A DNA stretch of 64,000 nucleotides, taken from the NCBI GenBank assembly GCA_905221615.1, contig CAJNDT010005556.1:1145779-1209778 (forward strand), read 5' to 3'. This DNA is from Symbiodinium sp. CCMP2592 (Eukaryota; Sar; Dinophyceae; Suessiales; Symbiodiniaceae). Each line of letters starts with the position of its first letter. Position 1 is the stretch's first letter. Below, piece by piece: positions 47,978-58,260 of the stretch. The notes below the pieces were generated by a model. It saw only the letters and a program-made list of their open reading frames with translations. It did no database searches and was not told the origin of the DNA. The position numbers were made by a program, and so were the translations under genes.

Positions 47978-48091
47978 TATTTGGAGGGTCGGGGGAGTTA
48001 GTAAGTAATTAGTTATATTATAGAGCTGTGAATACCATAACCCGAATTAGGATCTGTTTTAGGGTACTTATAACTCTACTTACTAGATGAC
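47978..48091. mobile_element. MITE-like element, family A, degraded copy
   Basis: The left end (TTGGAGGGTCGGGGGAGTTA then GTAAGTA) matches family A. The right end is diverged (ACTTATAACTCTACTTACTA). No clean inverted repeat remains. Confidence 0.35.
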
Positions 48092-49566
48092 TCTCTGGTG
48101 CTTAGTAGGAAATCGGGGAATGGATCCCTAATGGTAGTCCCTATATAATCCCCAATAGTAGTCCCCATAACCCACTCCCCAACTCCCCACTAAGAACGAG
48201 ACAGATCAGGGCCCTCCCTGGTTGGTTGCGACAAGCAGCAGTCTGAGATGTCAAGCCCTAAACCCTAAATCTTAAACCCCAAAGCCTTAAGCCTTCAGCA
48301 TCAGATTTAGGACCATTCGTGAGGATATACCATGTCTGTTTATCATCTAGTACTTCGCCTGGAGCTGCAAACCGTGGCAATGTCAACCACAATCTCCATG
48401 GCCCAGAACTGCACCCACCCAAGACCCGCAACTGTGTCGCGCATGGAAGAAACTCGTTCTCCAAATTCACAAGACATATAGTTTTACAACGGTGGGAATA
48501 TAAGGCTTGGGGTTAAGGTGGAGCCTGTGGTGACAATCATAGGCCAAGCAGAACACCATTACAAACCCACCATCCCGCGAGCCTTAAACCCTAGACCTGA
48601 GATGTTGTACTCTTGCATCGGACGGGAAATTTCGCAGAGTCTATGCTGACGCATGGAATGTGCCATTCCCTGATAGTCTCACTGCAGCTTGTACACTCCA
48701 CTTCTGCTCAGCTGAACTGTCTCTTGTCGTAAATTAAAGTCTCCTAAAACCGAAACTCTGAAGTCTCGTTGATGCATGCCATGCTGGACTCCCGACCAGG
48801 AAGGCACGAAATGCAAGATCATCACGCCCAACAAGAGAGGTGGCGCACATGCACTTAGAGGATCAGGGGACATAGTAAGCAGGGTTTGTATGGACAGTGT
48901 CTTTAAGCGCAATTACTTGTAACTTGCGTTCAGTTCTTTACAACCTTACTGAGGGCACGCATCTTACCAGCAATGTAGATTTCAGGTTTCTAATTCTACT
49001 CCTGCGCGTGACAAGTCCGAGCATGTTAGGTTCAGGGTTTAGGATCTCAGGTTCAGGCAGGTATAGGATTTCGAGCTTCAGGGCTTATGGGTTGAGGACC
49101 TGAGGACTTGCTTGCTTTAGGCTTGAAGGCTCTTTGCGTTCGAGGGTTGTCTGTTTGAGGGTTTTAGGGTCTTGGGATCATGGTGGGATCCAGGGTTCAT
49201 GGCTTAGGAGGGGTCTTGTGGGCGCAGATACTCCACAGTTTCTTTCGGAGCGGCGATCAAGAATTGAGGGTGTAGGACTTCGGGACAACTTCGATGAGGG
49301 TATCTGTGACACCAGGAAGACCCTTGCTGATTTACTCTCTTCATACGTGTTGAACCCTGAACCCTGTAGAGTTTTCGGTTAGCAGTCATAACATGCGTAA
49401 ACTCAACCACCTGTGAAGCCTCTCACTTTCGTGGTGGATGAACCTGCGCTTAGTACTGTGTGACGATCTAAGCCTTCGTGGCCACATGGTTTGTTCAAGG
49501 CACTAGACGAGCCCAGTTAGGCTTTGCGAGAGTACAAGCACCAGGCGGAGAAAGCGGATCAAGACT
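48092..49566. other. Intronic or intergenic spacer with degenerate telomere-like words
   Basis: CCCTAAA words near 48255 and 48575, TTTAGGG words from 49025 to 49200. No exon-like segment that I trust. Confidence 0.4.
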
Positions 49567-49668
49567 TCAAGGAACCCTATACCCTAAACGCTAAACCCCA
49601 AACCCTAAGCCCTAAACTCTAAACCCTAAGCCCTAGACCCTAAATCCTAAACCCTAAACCTAAGGTGC
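49567..49668. repeat. CCCTAAA telomere-like tract
   Basis: About 14 units, most within one or two changes of CCCTAAA, ending in CTAAG before GTGCAAGG. One of the longest and cleanest C-strand tracts in the window. Confidence 0.9.
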
Positions 49669-49787
49669 AAGGATGTTGGCTTTGGACCTGAGGTTTCCGG
49701 TTCCGGTGCAGAGCTCGCCCTAAGCCTTCAGCCTGTAGAAACAAACCCCGTCAGAAAGCTCTAGATCCTGACATTGCGTTTGACATC

Positions 49788-49884
49788 ATTATCCTTATCC
49801 CTTGACCCTAGATCTTTACATCATTGTCCTTATCCCTTTACCCTAGATCTTTACATCATTGTCCTTATCCCTTTACCCTAGATC
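49788..49884 (+). repeat. 35-bp tandem repeat, about 2.7 copies
   Basis: The unit starts ATCTTTACATCATTGTCCTT and continues ATCCCTTTACCCTAG. Two copies are nearly identical and the first is partial with changes. Confidence 0.85.
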
Positions 49885-49891
49885 AACTTAG

Positions 49892-50023
49892 GGTCACACG
49901 GCCGGGTCTTTCCGAGGAGACAACGATGACCCCTCTCTGAGGAAGGTGCTGATCCAAGGCAGCAAAGAGCAGATCGCCAAGCCACGGCCCCAGCACCTGC
50001 CGGCACAGCGGGGGGAAGGCAAG
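49892..50023 (+). CDS. Candidate exon (44 codons)
   Basis: The longest clean coding-like segment of the 46-64 kb tract. Reads GHTAGSFRGDNDDPSLRKVL and then IQGSKEQIAKPRPQHL. Acceptor AACTTAG before GG. The likely donor is GC a few bases after the final AAG. GC content jumps relative to its surroundings. Confidence 0.5.
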
Positions 50024-50095
50024 GGGCTACACCGGTTCCTTTAAGGGATCTATAGGGTTCCTTAAAGGGATCTATGGGGTTTAGGGTTTAGGGTC

Positions 50096-50208
50096 TACTT
50101 GGAGGGGCAGGGGGACTTAGTAAGTAGGTTAGAAGTAGAGTTATATTTACCCTAAACGGAGTTACACGACTTATAAACGACTTACTAAGTCCCCTGCCCC
50201 TCCAAGTA
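50096..50208. mobile_element. MITE-like palindrome, family A, copy 1
   Basis: TACTTGGAGGGGCAGGGG at the left and CCCCTGCCCCTCCAAGTA at the right are inverted complements. ACTTAGTAAGT and ACTTACTAAGT extend the stem. 113 bp, no coding capacity. Confidence 0.85.
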
Positions 50209-50377
50209 AACCCCGAACCCCAAACAAAAAGCCTTAAATGTTCGACCCTAAACCTTAAACGCTAAGCCGCTAAGCCTTAAGCCCGGCACCTGAAAGATGA
50301 AACTCCCGACCCTAGACGATTGATCTGTGGGTTTGAGGGCTTGCTATTGTTATTATTTGTACCACTATTGTTATTTG

Positions 50378-50465
50378 GGATTTTCAGAAAATAGGGAACC
50401 CAAAAGAGTACCCTAAAAATCGAATGCTCCTTATTATAAGGACCCCACAAATTTCGGAAACTCCC
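50378..50465. mobile_element. MITE-like palindrome, family C, copy 1
   Basis: Ends resemble GGGATTTTCAGAAAAT and ATTTCGGAAACTCCC. The interior has complementary GAGTACCCTAAAA and CTTATTATAAGGACCCC pieces shared with the other family C copies in opposite orientation. Confidence 0.6.
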
Positions 50466-50726
50466 ATTTCGGGGGACTCAGAGGGGGGATTTGGGGTCTA
50501 CTGAAGGGGCTTCAGGCTTCTTGAGGATTCTCGACTCAGGGTGCTGAAAAGGACCTTGCAGTGAGTTACGAGGACCCGGAGGAAGATTCTGCTAATAAGG
50601 ATGAAAGGATTGTACTGTGGTCGTTTTATTGAGTTGTGGTACAAATTTTGTTGGGCTTCCTTGTTATCACCATCGTAAAATGCACGCCAGACTTTAGTCT
50701 GCATGTTAAGGCCTATATATTGCCGC

Positions 50727-50812
50727 CTAGACCCTAAACCCTTAAACCCTTAAACCCCTAAACCCCTAAACCCTGAACCCTTAAACCCCTAAACCCCTAA
50801 GCCCCACCCCCC
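50727..50812. repeat. CCCTAAA tract upstream of exon 50815
   Basis: Runs of CCCTTAAA, CCCCTAAA and CCCTAAA end in CCCCCCAG, so the tract itself supplies a C-rich stretch and CTAAA words before the acceptor. Confidence 0.85.
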
Positions 50813-50814
50813 AG

Positions 50815-50874
50815 GTGCAAGGAGGCCATCAACGGTGTCCTCATGGGCGAGGAGCCGAAGGACCGGCTGGGCGG
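50815..50874 (+). CDS. Candidate micro-exon (60 nt)
   Basis: Reads CKEAINGVLMGEEPKDRLGG. Acceptor CCCCCAG before G, donor GGGCGG followed by GTTGTGG. Confidence 0.5.
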
Positions 50875-50887
50875 GTTGTGGTTCAAT

Positions 50888-51065
50888 CTTAGGGTTTATG
50901 GTTCAGGGTTTAGGGTTTAGGGTTTAGTGGGTTTAGGGTTGTGGGGTTTAGGGTTCAGGGTTTGGGGTGTGGTGGCTTTAGGGTTTAGGGTTTAGGGTGT
51001 GGTGGGTTTAGGGTTCAGGGTTTAGGGTTTAGCGTATATGGTTCAGGGTTTAGGGTGTGGTGTAG
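50888..51065. repeat. TTTAGGG tract downstream of exon 50815
   Basis: About a dozen TTTAGGG-type units interspersed with GGTGTGGTGG and GGTTCAGGG variants. It lies on the opposite strand sense to the tract just upstream of the exon. Confidence 0.85.
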
Positions 51066-51521
51066 AGGCCTTTCAAGGATCGCTAAGGGGATCTGTAAGG
51101 GTTCTATAAGCGATCTATACGGTTTCTACAGTAACAAGAGTTCTGTAAGGGATCTACAATAAGGCTTCCATAAGGGACTTACACGGCTTTTCAGGGTTAT
51201 ATAAGGGTTCTATCAGGGTTGAGGGTTCAATATAGAGGCCTGAGTGATTATAAACAAGTATTGCTATTCCTCAGGACTCCTTGCTATAAGTTTACCATAA
51301 TACGCACCAAAGTCAGTCTTATGATTAAGGCCCCCATGGTAAGATGTTAGCGTCCTTTTCGGTGCTTCTACAGGTCACCCTTGTAGAGACAGTACTTTCC
51401 CTTGTTTCATTAGATGCCTTCGTTACAAAACGATGTGAAGGTTATGCTAGTAAGCTAGCAGTAGCTTGATCCATTCAAAACCCTCGACGGCCCTGAACAC
51501 TAGACGGCCTTTGCCCGCGAG

Positions 51522-51580
51522 ATATCGAGAGGACGTGTTGGCGCAGATTGATGGTGCGGTCATCATCAAGAGCTTCGGCC
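51522..51580 (+). CDS. Candidate micro-exon
   Basis: Reads YREDVLAQIDGAVIIKSFG. Preceded by GCGAG; the donor is unclear. Weaker than its neighbours. Confidence 0.3.
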
Positions 51581-52503
51581 CACATCCTTCAATTCCCCAA
51601 TTCCCGAAGATGGGGGTTGTGATGGGGGTTGTAGAGTTTGCATGATCCGTGTGGTTTCGGATTTATATCATGTTGGTTCAGATTGTGGGCTCGGGAGTAG
51701 TTGTCTTAAGGAATTCGGTTTCAACGTGATGGCGTCCTAGCCCCAGAGCCCCAGGCCTCAACCGTCCTCCCCCAACTGTGAAACGAGTGCACCAGTCCCA
51801 AGCTTTCGTACTGGGCTTAGTTGCAATCAGTTGCAGAGAGAGTAACCCCCTACCCTCGCCCCCCTGGTAAGGGAACGCGAAACCATAAACCCCAGGCTAC
51901 TGTATAACCTAAACTCTAGACCCTTAGAACCCTGAACTCAGATAGTGAACCGGGGAATTTTAAACTTTTTGGCCTTATATATTCGGTCTATCTTAGAACG
52001 TTTGAACCTTTTGGGGCCCAGTTATTGAAGGGAGAGTGAAAGGGACCACGGCACGAACCCTAAGTCCTGCACCGCTAGACCACTTGTCTCAAACTCCGAA
52101 CCTCAGAGCCTCGTCGAAGAGCTACGGAACACCGCGAAGGGGACTTAAGTAACTAGGGTTCCTTAAAGGGAAGGGTTCCTTGAAGAGTTCCTTATAGGGC
52201 TCATGAAAGTTTTCACTATCGGGGTCCTCAGAGGGTTCCTTAGAGGATTCCTGCAAGGGTTCTTCAGACAGGTCCCTTAACACGTTTCAAGGATCAAGGG
52301 ATTTAAGTAAGCGGGTTATGAGCACCGTAACTATAGCTGCAACTACTAAGATCCCAAACGGAGTTACCTATATCCCTAAACTAGGTGCTGGACACGCATG
52401 CTCATCCGGAGAAAAGGGCAATTGAATTTAGAAAGAACTCTTAAACCCTAAATCCCACACCCCAAAGCCTTACTTCCTGAGCCTTTTGATTCTCCAACGT
52501 AAG

Positions 52504-52555
52504 GAACATTGAGCCGATGTCCATGGGCCATCTTGCGAAGATCAAAAGAAGCTCG
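52504..52555 (+). CDS. Candidate micro-exon
   Basis: Reads NIEPMSMGHLAKIKRSS. Acceptor CGTAAG before G, possible GC donor (TCG followed by GCTAGG). Preceded by CCCTAAA-like words at 52442-52475. Confidence 0.4.
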
Positions 52556-52930
52556 GCTAGGGGTTCAAGGTTGCTTAAAGGGATGCCTTTTTGGGGGTCC
52601 TTTTTAGATTCTTTGCTAAGGAGTTTAGGTTTCAGGTCTTTGTTTTGGGGTCCCTTTAAAGGGCTCCTTGAAGGGATCTATAATGGTTTCTAAAGGGTCC
52701 CTCTTTAAGGGTACTGAAACGGGCCTCAGATTCGAACGGCTTTTTGCAGGGTTCCTTAGAACTTTAGGTGGTTTAGGGCTTTTCAGGGTTTAGGAGTGTG
52801 GTGGTTCAGTGTTTAGGGCTGTAGGTTTGGATGGTTTTGGGAGTTGTGTGGTTCGGTGATTTGACGCTTATCCAGGTTTAGTACGAAATGCCGGGCATGC
52901 TTTCGGAGCCTCTCAGGGTGACTGCAATAC

Positions 52931-53027
52931 GGGAGTTTCAGAAGATGAGGGGTGCCTTATTTTGGGGTCTTTATAATAAAGATCCTATTATTTGGGTACT
53001 ATATTAACGTCACCTATTTTCGGAAAC
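52931..53027. mobile_element. MITE-like element, family C, copy 2
   Basis: Left end GGGAGTTTCAGAAGATGAGG, right end CTATTTTCGGAAAC, with the family interior TTTGGGGTCTTTATAATAAA and GATCCTATTATTTGGG. Confidence 0.65.
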
Positions 53028-53087
53028 AAACGTTCACATTCACCCTAAACCCTAAACCCTAGACCCCAAATTTGAAATCAATTTCAG

Positions 53088-53144
53088 GACGACCGGAAAG
53101 AAAGAAGGAGCTTAGGAAGCGAAAGTACCTGCAGGGACAGACGG
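53088..53144 (+). CDS. Candidate micro-exon, Lys/Arg-rich
   Basis: Reads RPERKKELRKRKYLQGQT. Acceptor AATTTCAG before G, donor ACGG followed by GTTTCT. CCCTAAA units sit 20-45 bases upstream, TTTAGGG units 10-50 bases downstream. Confidence 0.45.
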
Positions 53145-53474
53145 GTTTCTTTTTTAGGGTTTAAGGTTTGAGGCTTAAGGTTCAGGGTTTAGGCCAAAGT
53201 GTAGGCCTTTGGAGAATCACTGCTGTCGGGAGACATCTTATATGCAAGAGGGGAAAGAATCAGAATTACGAATGGCAGTCGTGCTCGCGAGTCCTCAACT
53301 GGTGGAAGCTCAGAGACACCTTCGACGTATGGACCTCACATCCGCCAGCGCAAAGGGATGTCCGGAAAATACTCCGGGAGATGATGCGAGAATGCGAGGG
53401 TGTTATGGAAGCATCTATCCGCCCAGCGGTCCAACTACTCTGGAAGATGTATGTCTTAAAATTACGCGTAGCCC

Positions 53475-53597
53475 TGCTTGGAGGGCAGGGGACATAGTAA
53501 GTAGGTTAGAAGTAGAGTTATAAGTCCCCTAAATGGAGTTGCCCCAATTATAACCCTACTTAAAACCGACTTACTAGGTCCCCTGGGCCTCCAAGTA
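53475..53597. mobile_element. MITE-like palindrome, family A, copy 2
   Basis: Left end GCTTGGAGGGCAGGGGACAT, right end CCCCTGGGCCTCCAAGTA; interior AGTAGAGTTATAAGT and TATAACCCTACTT pair. Confidence 0.8.
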
Positions 53598-54251
53598 GAC
53601 TGTAAGCCGAACATTATATCGAAGCTACAAGCTAAAGCCTGAACCGTTTATTATTGGCTCAGTATTTCAACCGGTTCTATAGTTACCCTAAGCTCTAAAT
53701 CCTAAATGCTAAACCCTAAACCCTAGGGGGTTTGGGAAGACCTGAAAAACGATTACCTATACTTTTTTGGGGTTCCTTGTTATAGTTATAGTATCATGGG
53801 CCCCAAAACCCTGCTCTAATTATTCAGGCCCCTGTATTATGTGTCTAGCAAGAGTTAGCATTGAGGGTATGGCAGTTGGGGTTTTGGGTTACTGTAAAGG
53901 CCTTCAATTGGTTCTAGATGGGTTGGGGTTTTGGGTTCAGGGTTCTTTTGTAGCTTTTTTTCAGTTGTTCCTGTGGGAGCAGGGGTTTCGGTTTGTCAGG
54001 TAAAGCCGGGCTCTTTGTTGTTTTAGGGCTCAGGGCTTTGAGTGGAGAGAGTGAGTGAGTAGATGCTTGTGTTGGGATTATTCGATGAATAGAAGCTTGC
54101 ATTAGGGGTTTGTGTTTGGGATTTCTCCATTATCGCTTTGCTAGGGAACTCGAAGAATTAGACGTACTACCTCTCCAGGCAGCTACATGAAAGAAGAACT
54201 GGCAACTCAGGATCCCTCAAGGAACCCTTCAACGAACCCTGAAATGGTTGG

Positions 54252-54339
54252 TGATATAAATCCTGCATTACCCATAGTAAGGAATATACCATACTTCCCA
54301 TAGTTAAGGGTCCTTAAGGTAATGCAGGATTTATATATC
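54252..54339. mobile_element. MITE-like palindrome, family E
   Basis: GATATAAATCCTGCATTACC at the left is the inverted complement of GGTAATGCAGGATTTATATA plus TC at the right. Only one copy of this family was seen. Confidence 0.75.
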
Positions 54340-54350
54340 ATCAACAGAAG

Positions 54351-54395
54351 GAGGCCTGGAAGGACGTGCTAAAGGAGCAGCACCCTCCTCCCAAA
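54351..54395 (+). CDS. Candidate micro-exon (15 codons)
   Basis: Reads EAWKDVLKEQHPPPK. Acceptor ACAGAAG before G, donor CCAAA followed by GTATGCG. It begins 12 bases after the family E palindrome. Confidence 0.45.
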
Positions 54396-54512
54396 GTATG
54401 CGAGGGCATCCTCCGCTTTCCATTCTAAACCCAACCCGAAACCCTAAGCCCTAAACCCAAAGTCCTAAATCCGAAACCTTCCGTTCCGAACATATATCTT
54501 AGACGCAGGATT

Positions 54513-54621
54513 CCCAGAGACTCCAAAACCCTTTCATTAAGGAATGGACCTTAAATGATAGTAGGATCCCTAATCTGATTAAAGGAATATTCCTTCATCA
54601 AGGGTTTTTGGAGTCGCTGGG
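54513..54621. mobile_element. MITE-like palindrome, family B, copy 2
   Basis: Ends CCCAGAGACTCCAAAA and TTTTGGAGTCGCTGGG. The interior TTAAATGATAGTAGGATCCC matches copy 1 at 47689. Confidence 0.75.
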
Positions 54622-54868
54622 TTCCTTAACCTCGAGGCCCAAAATAATAGACCTGGAATTCCTGAGCACCACAATCCCATATGCATCCTAGACCTTGGGT
54701 TCTTGCGCCCCCAAATTCTAAACTCCTAAACCCAAGACTCTAAAACCTTCACCCAAAACCCAAAACCCTGAAACCCCTAGATCCCAGTCCCTAAAAGCCC
54801 CGAAGTCCTGAACCCTAACACCCCAAAGTCCTAAAGCCCAAATCCATAAAGACTCGAACCTTTCTAAG

Positions 54869-54985
54869 AGCCCAGGGGACTTAGTAGGTAGGTTATAAGT
54901 AGAGTTATAGGTACTCTAAATGGAGTTACCCCAAATGGTAACCATGCTTGTAACCGACTTGCTAAGTCCCATGGGCCTCCAAGTA
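54869..54985. mobile_element. MITE-like palindrome, family A, copy 3
   Basis: Left GCCCAGGGGACTTAGTAGGT, right ACTTGCTAAGTCCCATGGGC then CTCCAAGTA. The outermost left bases are lost. It is separated by only about 20 bases from the next palindrome (family C). Confidence 0.75.
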
Positions 54986-55007
54986 CACTGTAAGCCGAAC
55001 ATTATAC

Positions 55008-55100
55008 GGGAGTTTCCGAAAATTAGGGGTACCATATTTTGGGGTCCTTCGAATAAGGATCCTACCATTTAGGCTACTATATTGGGGTCCCCTATTTTCC
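55008..55100. mobile_element. MITE-like palindrome, family C, copy 3, abutting an exon
   Basis: Left end GGGAGTTTCCGAAAATTAGG, right end CCCCTATTTTCC. The right end is followed immediately by AAG and a candidate exon, so the element would supply part of the splice acceptor. Confidence 0.7.
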
Positions 55101-55103
55101 AAG

Positions 55104-55163
55104 GCAAGATCGAGGAGGAGATGAAGGTCCGGATAGAGCCCGGGCCCTTTTTGACTACGCAGG
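55104..55163 (+). CDS. Candidate micro-exon (60 nt)
   Basis: Reads KIEEEMKVRIEPGPFLTTQ. Acceptor TTTTCCAAG before G, probable GC donor (CAGG followed by GCTTCC). Confidence 0.45.
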
Positions 55164-55173
55164 GCTTCCGGTT

Positions 55174-55239
55174 TAATGTAGGAACCTGATTAATAAACCT
55201 TGCCCCTTTATTAGGCTTCCTTCTATGAATCCTACATTA
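55174..55239. mobile_element. Short palindromic element
   Basis: TAATGTAGGA at the left pairs with TCCTACATTA at the right. A related piece in the opposite sense lies near 55520-55575 (CCTAATAAAGGCACAGGGTT). Confidence 0.5.
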
Positions 55240-55254
55240 GGGTTTAAGTCTTTG

Positions 55255-55420
55255 TTGTTGGTTTTGGGGTTTAGGGTTGAGGTTTGGGTTTAGGGTTGTA
55301 GGGGTTAGGGTTTAGGGTTTTGGGGTTAGGTTTAGGGTGTTAGGGTGTTAGGGTTTAGGGTTTTGGGGTTTAGGTTTAGGGTTTCAGGGTTCAGTGTGTT
55401 GAGGTTTAGGTTTTGAGACT
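55255..55420. repeat. TTTAGGG tract downstream of exon 55104
   Basis: Dense GGGTTTAGGG, GGTTTAGGTTTAGGG and GTTAGGGTGTTAGGG variants over about 165 bases. Confidence 0.9.
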
Positions 55421-55911
55421 TCGGGGGTTTTGAGACTTGGGGGGGCCGGTTTTTTTAGCCGTTTCGTAATGATGGGGATTAATGTCGGGACCTGGCCCTA
55501 TAACCCCCAAATAGTAGGATCCATTAAACGAACCCTAATAAAGGCACAGGGTTTTCTTAATCAGGTTCGTATATTAGTACTTAGGCGTTTTGGGGTTCAA
55601 GGGTTTCAGTTTCGAACTACGGGTTCTTTGGGGTTTAGGGTTCAGGGTTCAGGGTTCGGGTTCAGGGTTTAGGGTTCTTTGGGGTTTCAGTTTCAAACTA
55701 AGGGTTCTTGAAAGGGCACGGTTGGCTTTCAAACTACCCGAAACCCTCTAGCCCTTCACACGAAAAGCCTTTCGCCCGAACCCTCCATACACCCCTTACA
55801 CCCTAAACTCTTGGTGCCAAGCATGACAAACCGAACCCTAACCCCTTAATCCCTTCATAGAATCCTTGTAGATCCCGAAATGTACCGTGTAAACCCGAAG
55901 CCGCTGCCTAG

Positions 55912-55963
55912 GCTGGACGCGAGGTCCGCTCGAATCTGGGGCAACGACAACGATCACGACAAG
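55912..55963 (+). CDS. Candidate micro-exon
   Basis: Reads LDARSARIWGNDNDHDK. Acceptor TGCCTAG before G, donor CAAG followed by GCATCC (GC type). TTTAGGG-like words start about 10 bases later. Confidence 0.42.
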
Positions 55964-55969
55964 GCATCC

Positions 55970-56075
55970 CTTTTAGGGTCTAGGGCCTTAAACCTTTAAG
56001 GGTTCAGGGTTTGGGGTTGAAGGGTTTAGGGTTTAAGGGTTTAAGGGTTTAGGGTTTAAGGGTTTAGGGTTCAGC
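55970..56075. repeat. TTTAGGG tract downstream of exon 55912
   Basis: Contains TTTTAGGGTCTAGGG and several GGGTTTAAGGGTTTAGGG units. Two or three more units appear at 56165-56215 and 56395-56460. Confidence 0.85.
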
Positions 56076-56538
56076 TAAAGTCTCTAGCGTAGTTCAATTT
56101 AAGGGCGACCTTGTAGGATTTAACTGGCTCGGCAAAGAGGAATAACCATGGAGACTATAGGTGGGGCTTAGGGTTTAGTGTTCAGGACTTCAGGATTTAG
56201 GGTTTACGGTTGATTTCCCTAAATCCTAGATTCCAAACTCTTAACCCAACTCAAACCCTCAAAGCAGTAGTTTATGAATCTCATATTCTCGGCTATATCA
56301 TCCCCCCCAACAAAAAACAGCAGGGTCTTCGATCCCCAGATAGGATTTACCTCAGGGTTTCCTGACCGGCGGTTTCCGAGCCTAGTTTGAGGTTTCAGGT
56401 TTGGCGGTATAGGGTTCAGGGCTTGAGGGTTTAGGGTTGAGGGTTCAGCGTCGGTTTTAGGAATTGGGTTTTCAAACCGTGCACCCCAAAGCCAGAATGC
56501 CGCTTTGGGGTTTCAGATGCTTTTTGAGTAGTGACTTT

Positions 56539-56671
56539 CATAGGGATCCTTAGGGGTGTAGGGAGAGGGGGGGTAGGGGGCCTTAAGGCCCATAATAAGG
56601 ACTAATAAGGCCTTTTTAAGGAAATATAGTCCCCTACACCCCTCCCCCCTACACCCCTAAGGATCCCTATG
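56539..56671. mobile_element. MITE-like palindrome, family D
   Basis: CATAGGGATCCTTAGGGGTG plus TAGGG at the left is the exact inverted complement of the 25 bases at the right end. The stem continues imperfectly through the G-rich and C-rich arms. 133 bp. The perfect 25-base terminal repeats indicate recent origin or selection for the hairpin. Confidence 0.85.
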
Positions 56672-56929
56672 AGACTTGTGGACTCAAGGGTTCGGGCTGG
56701 AGGCGTGGTCCTTATTACGGGATACTTTGTTAACATAGGGACTTGAAGAATTAGAAGAGGGTTTGGGGGTATATTATACTACGATTGTAACAAGGAAGCC
56801 CCAAACCCCATTCTGACAATTATGGCCCCTACATTACTAGTATTGTTTTTTGGGGGGGTTCTGGACATTCAACTTTACGATGCTTCGCCCAAGGCCAATT
56901 AAATAAGAAGCTCAGCCATCGACAGCCAG

Positions 56930-56984
56930 GCATTAAATGCCAAAGAGAGAATAGAGGAAGAGCCCCTCGGTGCTGCAACTGAGG
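56930..56984 (+). CDS. Candidate micro-exon
   Basis: Reads ALNAKERIEEEPLGAAT. Acceptor CAGCCAG before G, probable GC donor (GAGG followed by GCCTTT). Confidence 0.42.
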
Positions 56985-57011
56985 GCCTTTGTGTCGTGTG
57001 GGCTCATGGCT

Positions 57012-57136
57012 TACTTGGAGGGGCAGGGGACTTAGTAAGTAGGCTACAAGTAGAGTTATAAGTATTCTAAATGGAGTTACCCTAAGTAAAACTCTACTTG
57101 TTAAACGACTTACTAAGTCGCCTGCCCCTCCAAGTA
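57012..57136. mobile_element. MITE-like palindrome, family A, copy 4
   Basis: Left TACTTGGAGGGGCAGGGGAC, right CGCCTGCCCCTCCAAGTA. The interior AGTAGAGTTATAAGTATTCT and AAAACTCTACTTGTTAAACG pair in part. The least damaged copy together with the one at 50096. Confidence 0.85.
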
Positions 57137-57474
57137 GGAATTATGATTAATGGTCTGACGTAAAGTTAGGGTTTATGCGCTTAGTGTTTAACCCAGGCTG
57201 GTCTGCAGTTCGGCTTGAGGGATTTCAGCATGCAGGGGCCACCCTCCAAGGTCAAGGGCCAAATCCTACAGTCCTAAACCCTAAACACTAAGGTAACCTC
57301 AAACTTAACCTGCTTAGGGGAATAATGGTCCAGGTCACGCTTCGGCACTTGCAGGCTTCGGGTGTAGAGTTTAAGGCTTCAGGGTTGAAGGCCTCAAGGC
57401 CCACAGCCTAAACTCAAAACACGGCTTTATGCCTCAAACCCTGCGCCCGATGCCCTGAAGCCCAAGCCCTTAAG

Positions 57475-57512
57475 GACCAGCACGAAGTTGTCGACGCTCC
57501 CATAGAAATCAG
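57475..57512 (+). CDS. Candidate micro-exon
   Basis: Reads DQHEVVDAPIEI. Acceptor CCTTAAG before G, GC donor (TCAG followed by GCCTTA). Preceded by degenerate CCTAAA/CCCTGAAG words. Confidence 0.4.
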
Positions 57513-57904
57513 GCCTTATACCCCCGCAGCTGTGTTTCTGAACTCCAAACCCTTAACCCTTTGGGTTTTCATGATTAAGGCACGATTATCATGATGGCGG
57601 CTCTTGGCACCATCCTCGCCCCCGAAACCTCCGAACCCTCAAGGTTTTTTCGCTCAGAACTGTATTTTGGGTTTGAGTGTTTAGGGTTTAAGGTTGAAGG
57701 GTTTTGGGGTTGTGGGTTCAGGGCTTCAGGCATGTCAAGGGTTTCCGGGTGTGGGGCTCTAAGTCTGAAAGCCTACATACGAATCAGAACCATAAGACTG
57801 GCTTGTCCTTGGGATCGTTTTTACTCTCCCCTACGTTTTTGTAGAGAACCACAATAGTAGATGATTTTCAAAGGGCTTAAAGGATAACTCAGAAGACAAG
57901 ATCC

Positions 57905-57936
57905 TTCACCCTAAACCGTAAACCCTAAACCCAAGG
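57905..57936. repeat. CCCTAAA tract ending at a splice acceptor
   Basis: CACCCTAAACCGTAAACCCT followed by AAACCCAAG leads straight into exon 57937. Confidence 0.85.
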
Positions 57937-57969
57937 ATGGAGGACATCACCACCGTGGACACGTGCACG
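57937..57969 (+). CDS. Candidate micro-exon (33 nt)
   Basis: Reads MEDITTVDTCT after one base. Acceptor CCCAAG, donor ACG followed by GTGAGTG, which is an ideal GT donor. Confidence 0.5.
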
Positions 57970-58014
57970 GTGAGTGTTCCAGCACACTTAGTGCGCCTTG
58001 GCGGAGGCTGCTCC

Positions 58015-58260
58015 TTTGTGGGGTTTAGGGTGTCGGGTTTAATGCTTCGGGTTAAGGGTTTTAGGCTTTTAGGGTTTTAGAGTTTTGGGGTTTAGGGGTT
58101 TAGGGGTTTGGGGTTTAGGGTTTAGGTTTAGGGAGGTTTCGGGGTTTGGGATTCTTGTTTGGGGTCTCGGCTGGCGGGAGTTCGGGGGTTTTCGACTTTT
58201 TGTTTGGGGTCTTGGGGGTTTTAGGGGGGTTTTAGGGTCAAAGTTTGGGGTTTAGGCTGT
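58015..58260. repeat. TTTAGGG-type tract downstream of exon 57937
   Basis: GGGTTTAGGGTGTCGGGTTT and many GGTTTAGGGG/GGGTTTTAGGG variants, about 245 bases. Confidence 0.85.
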
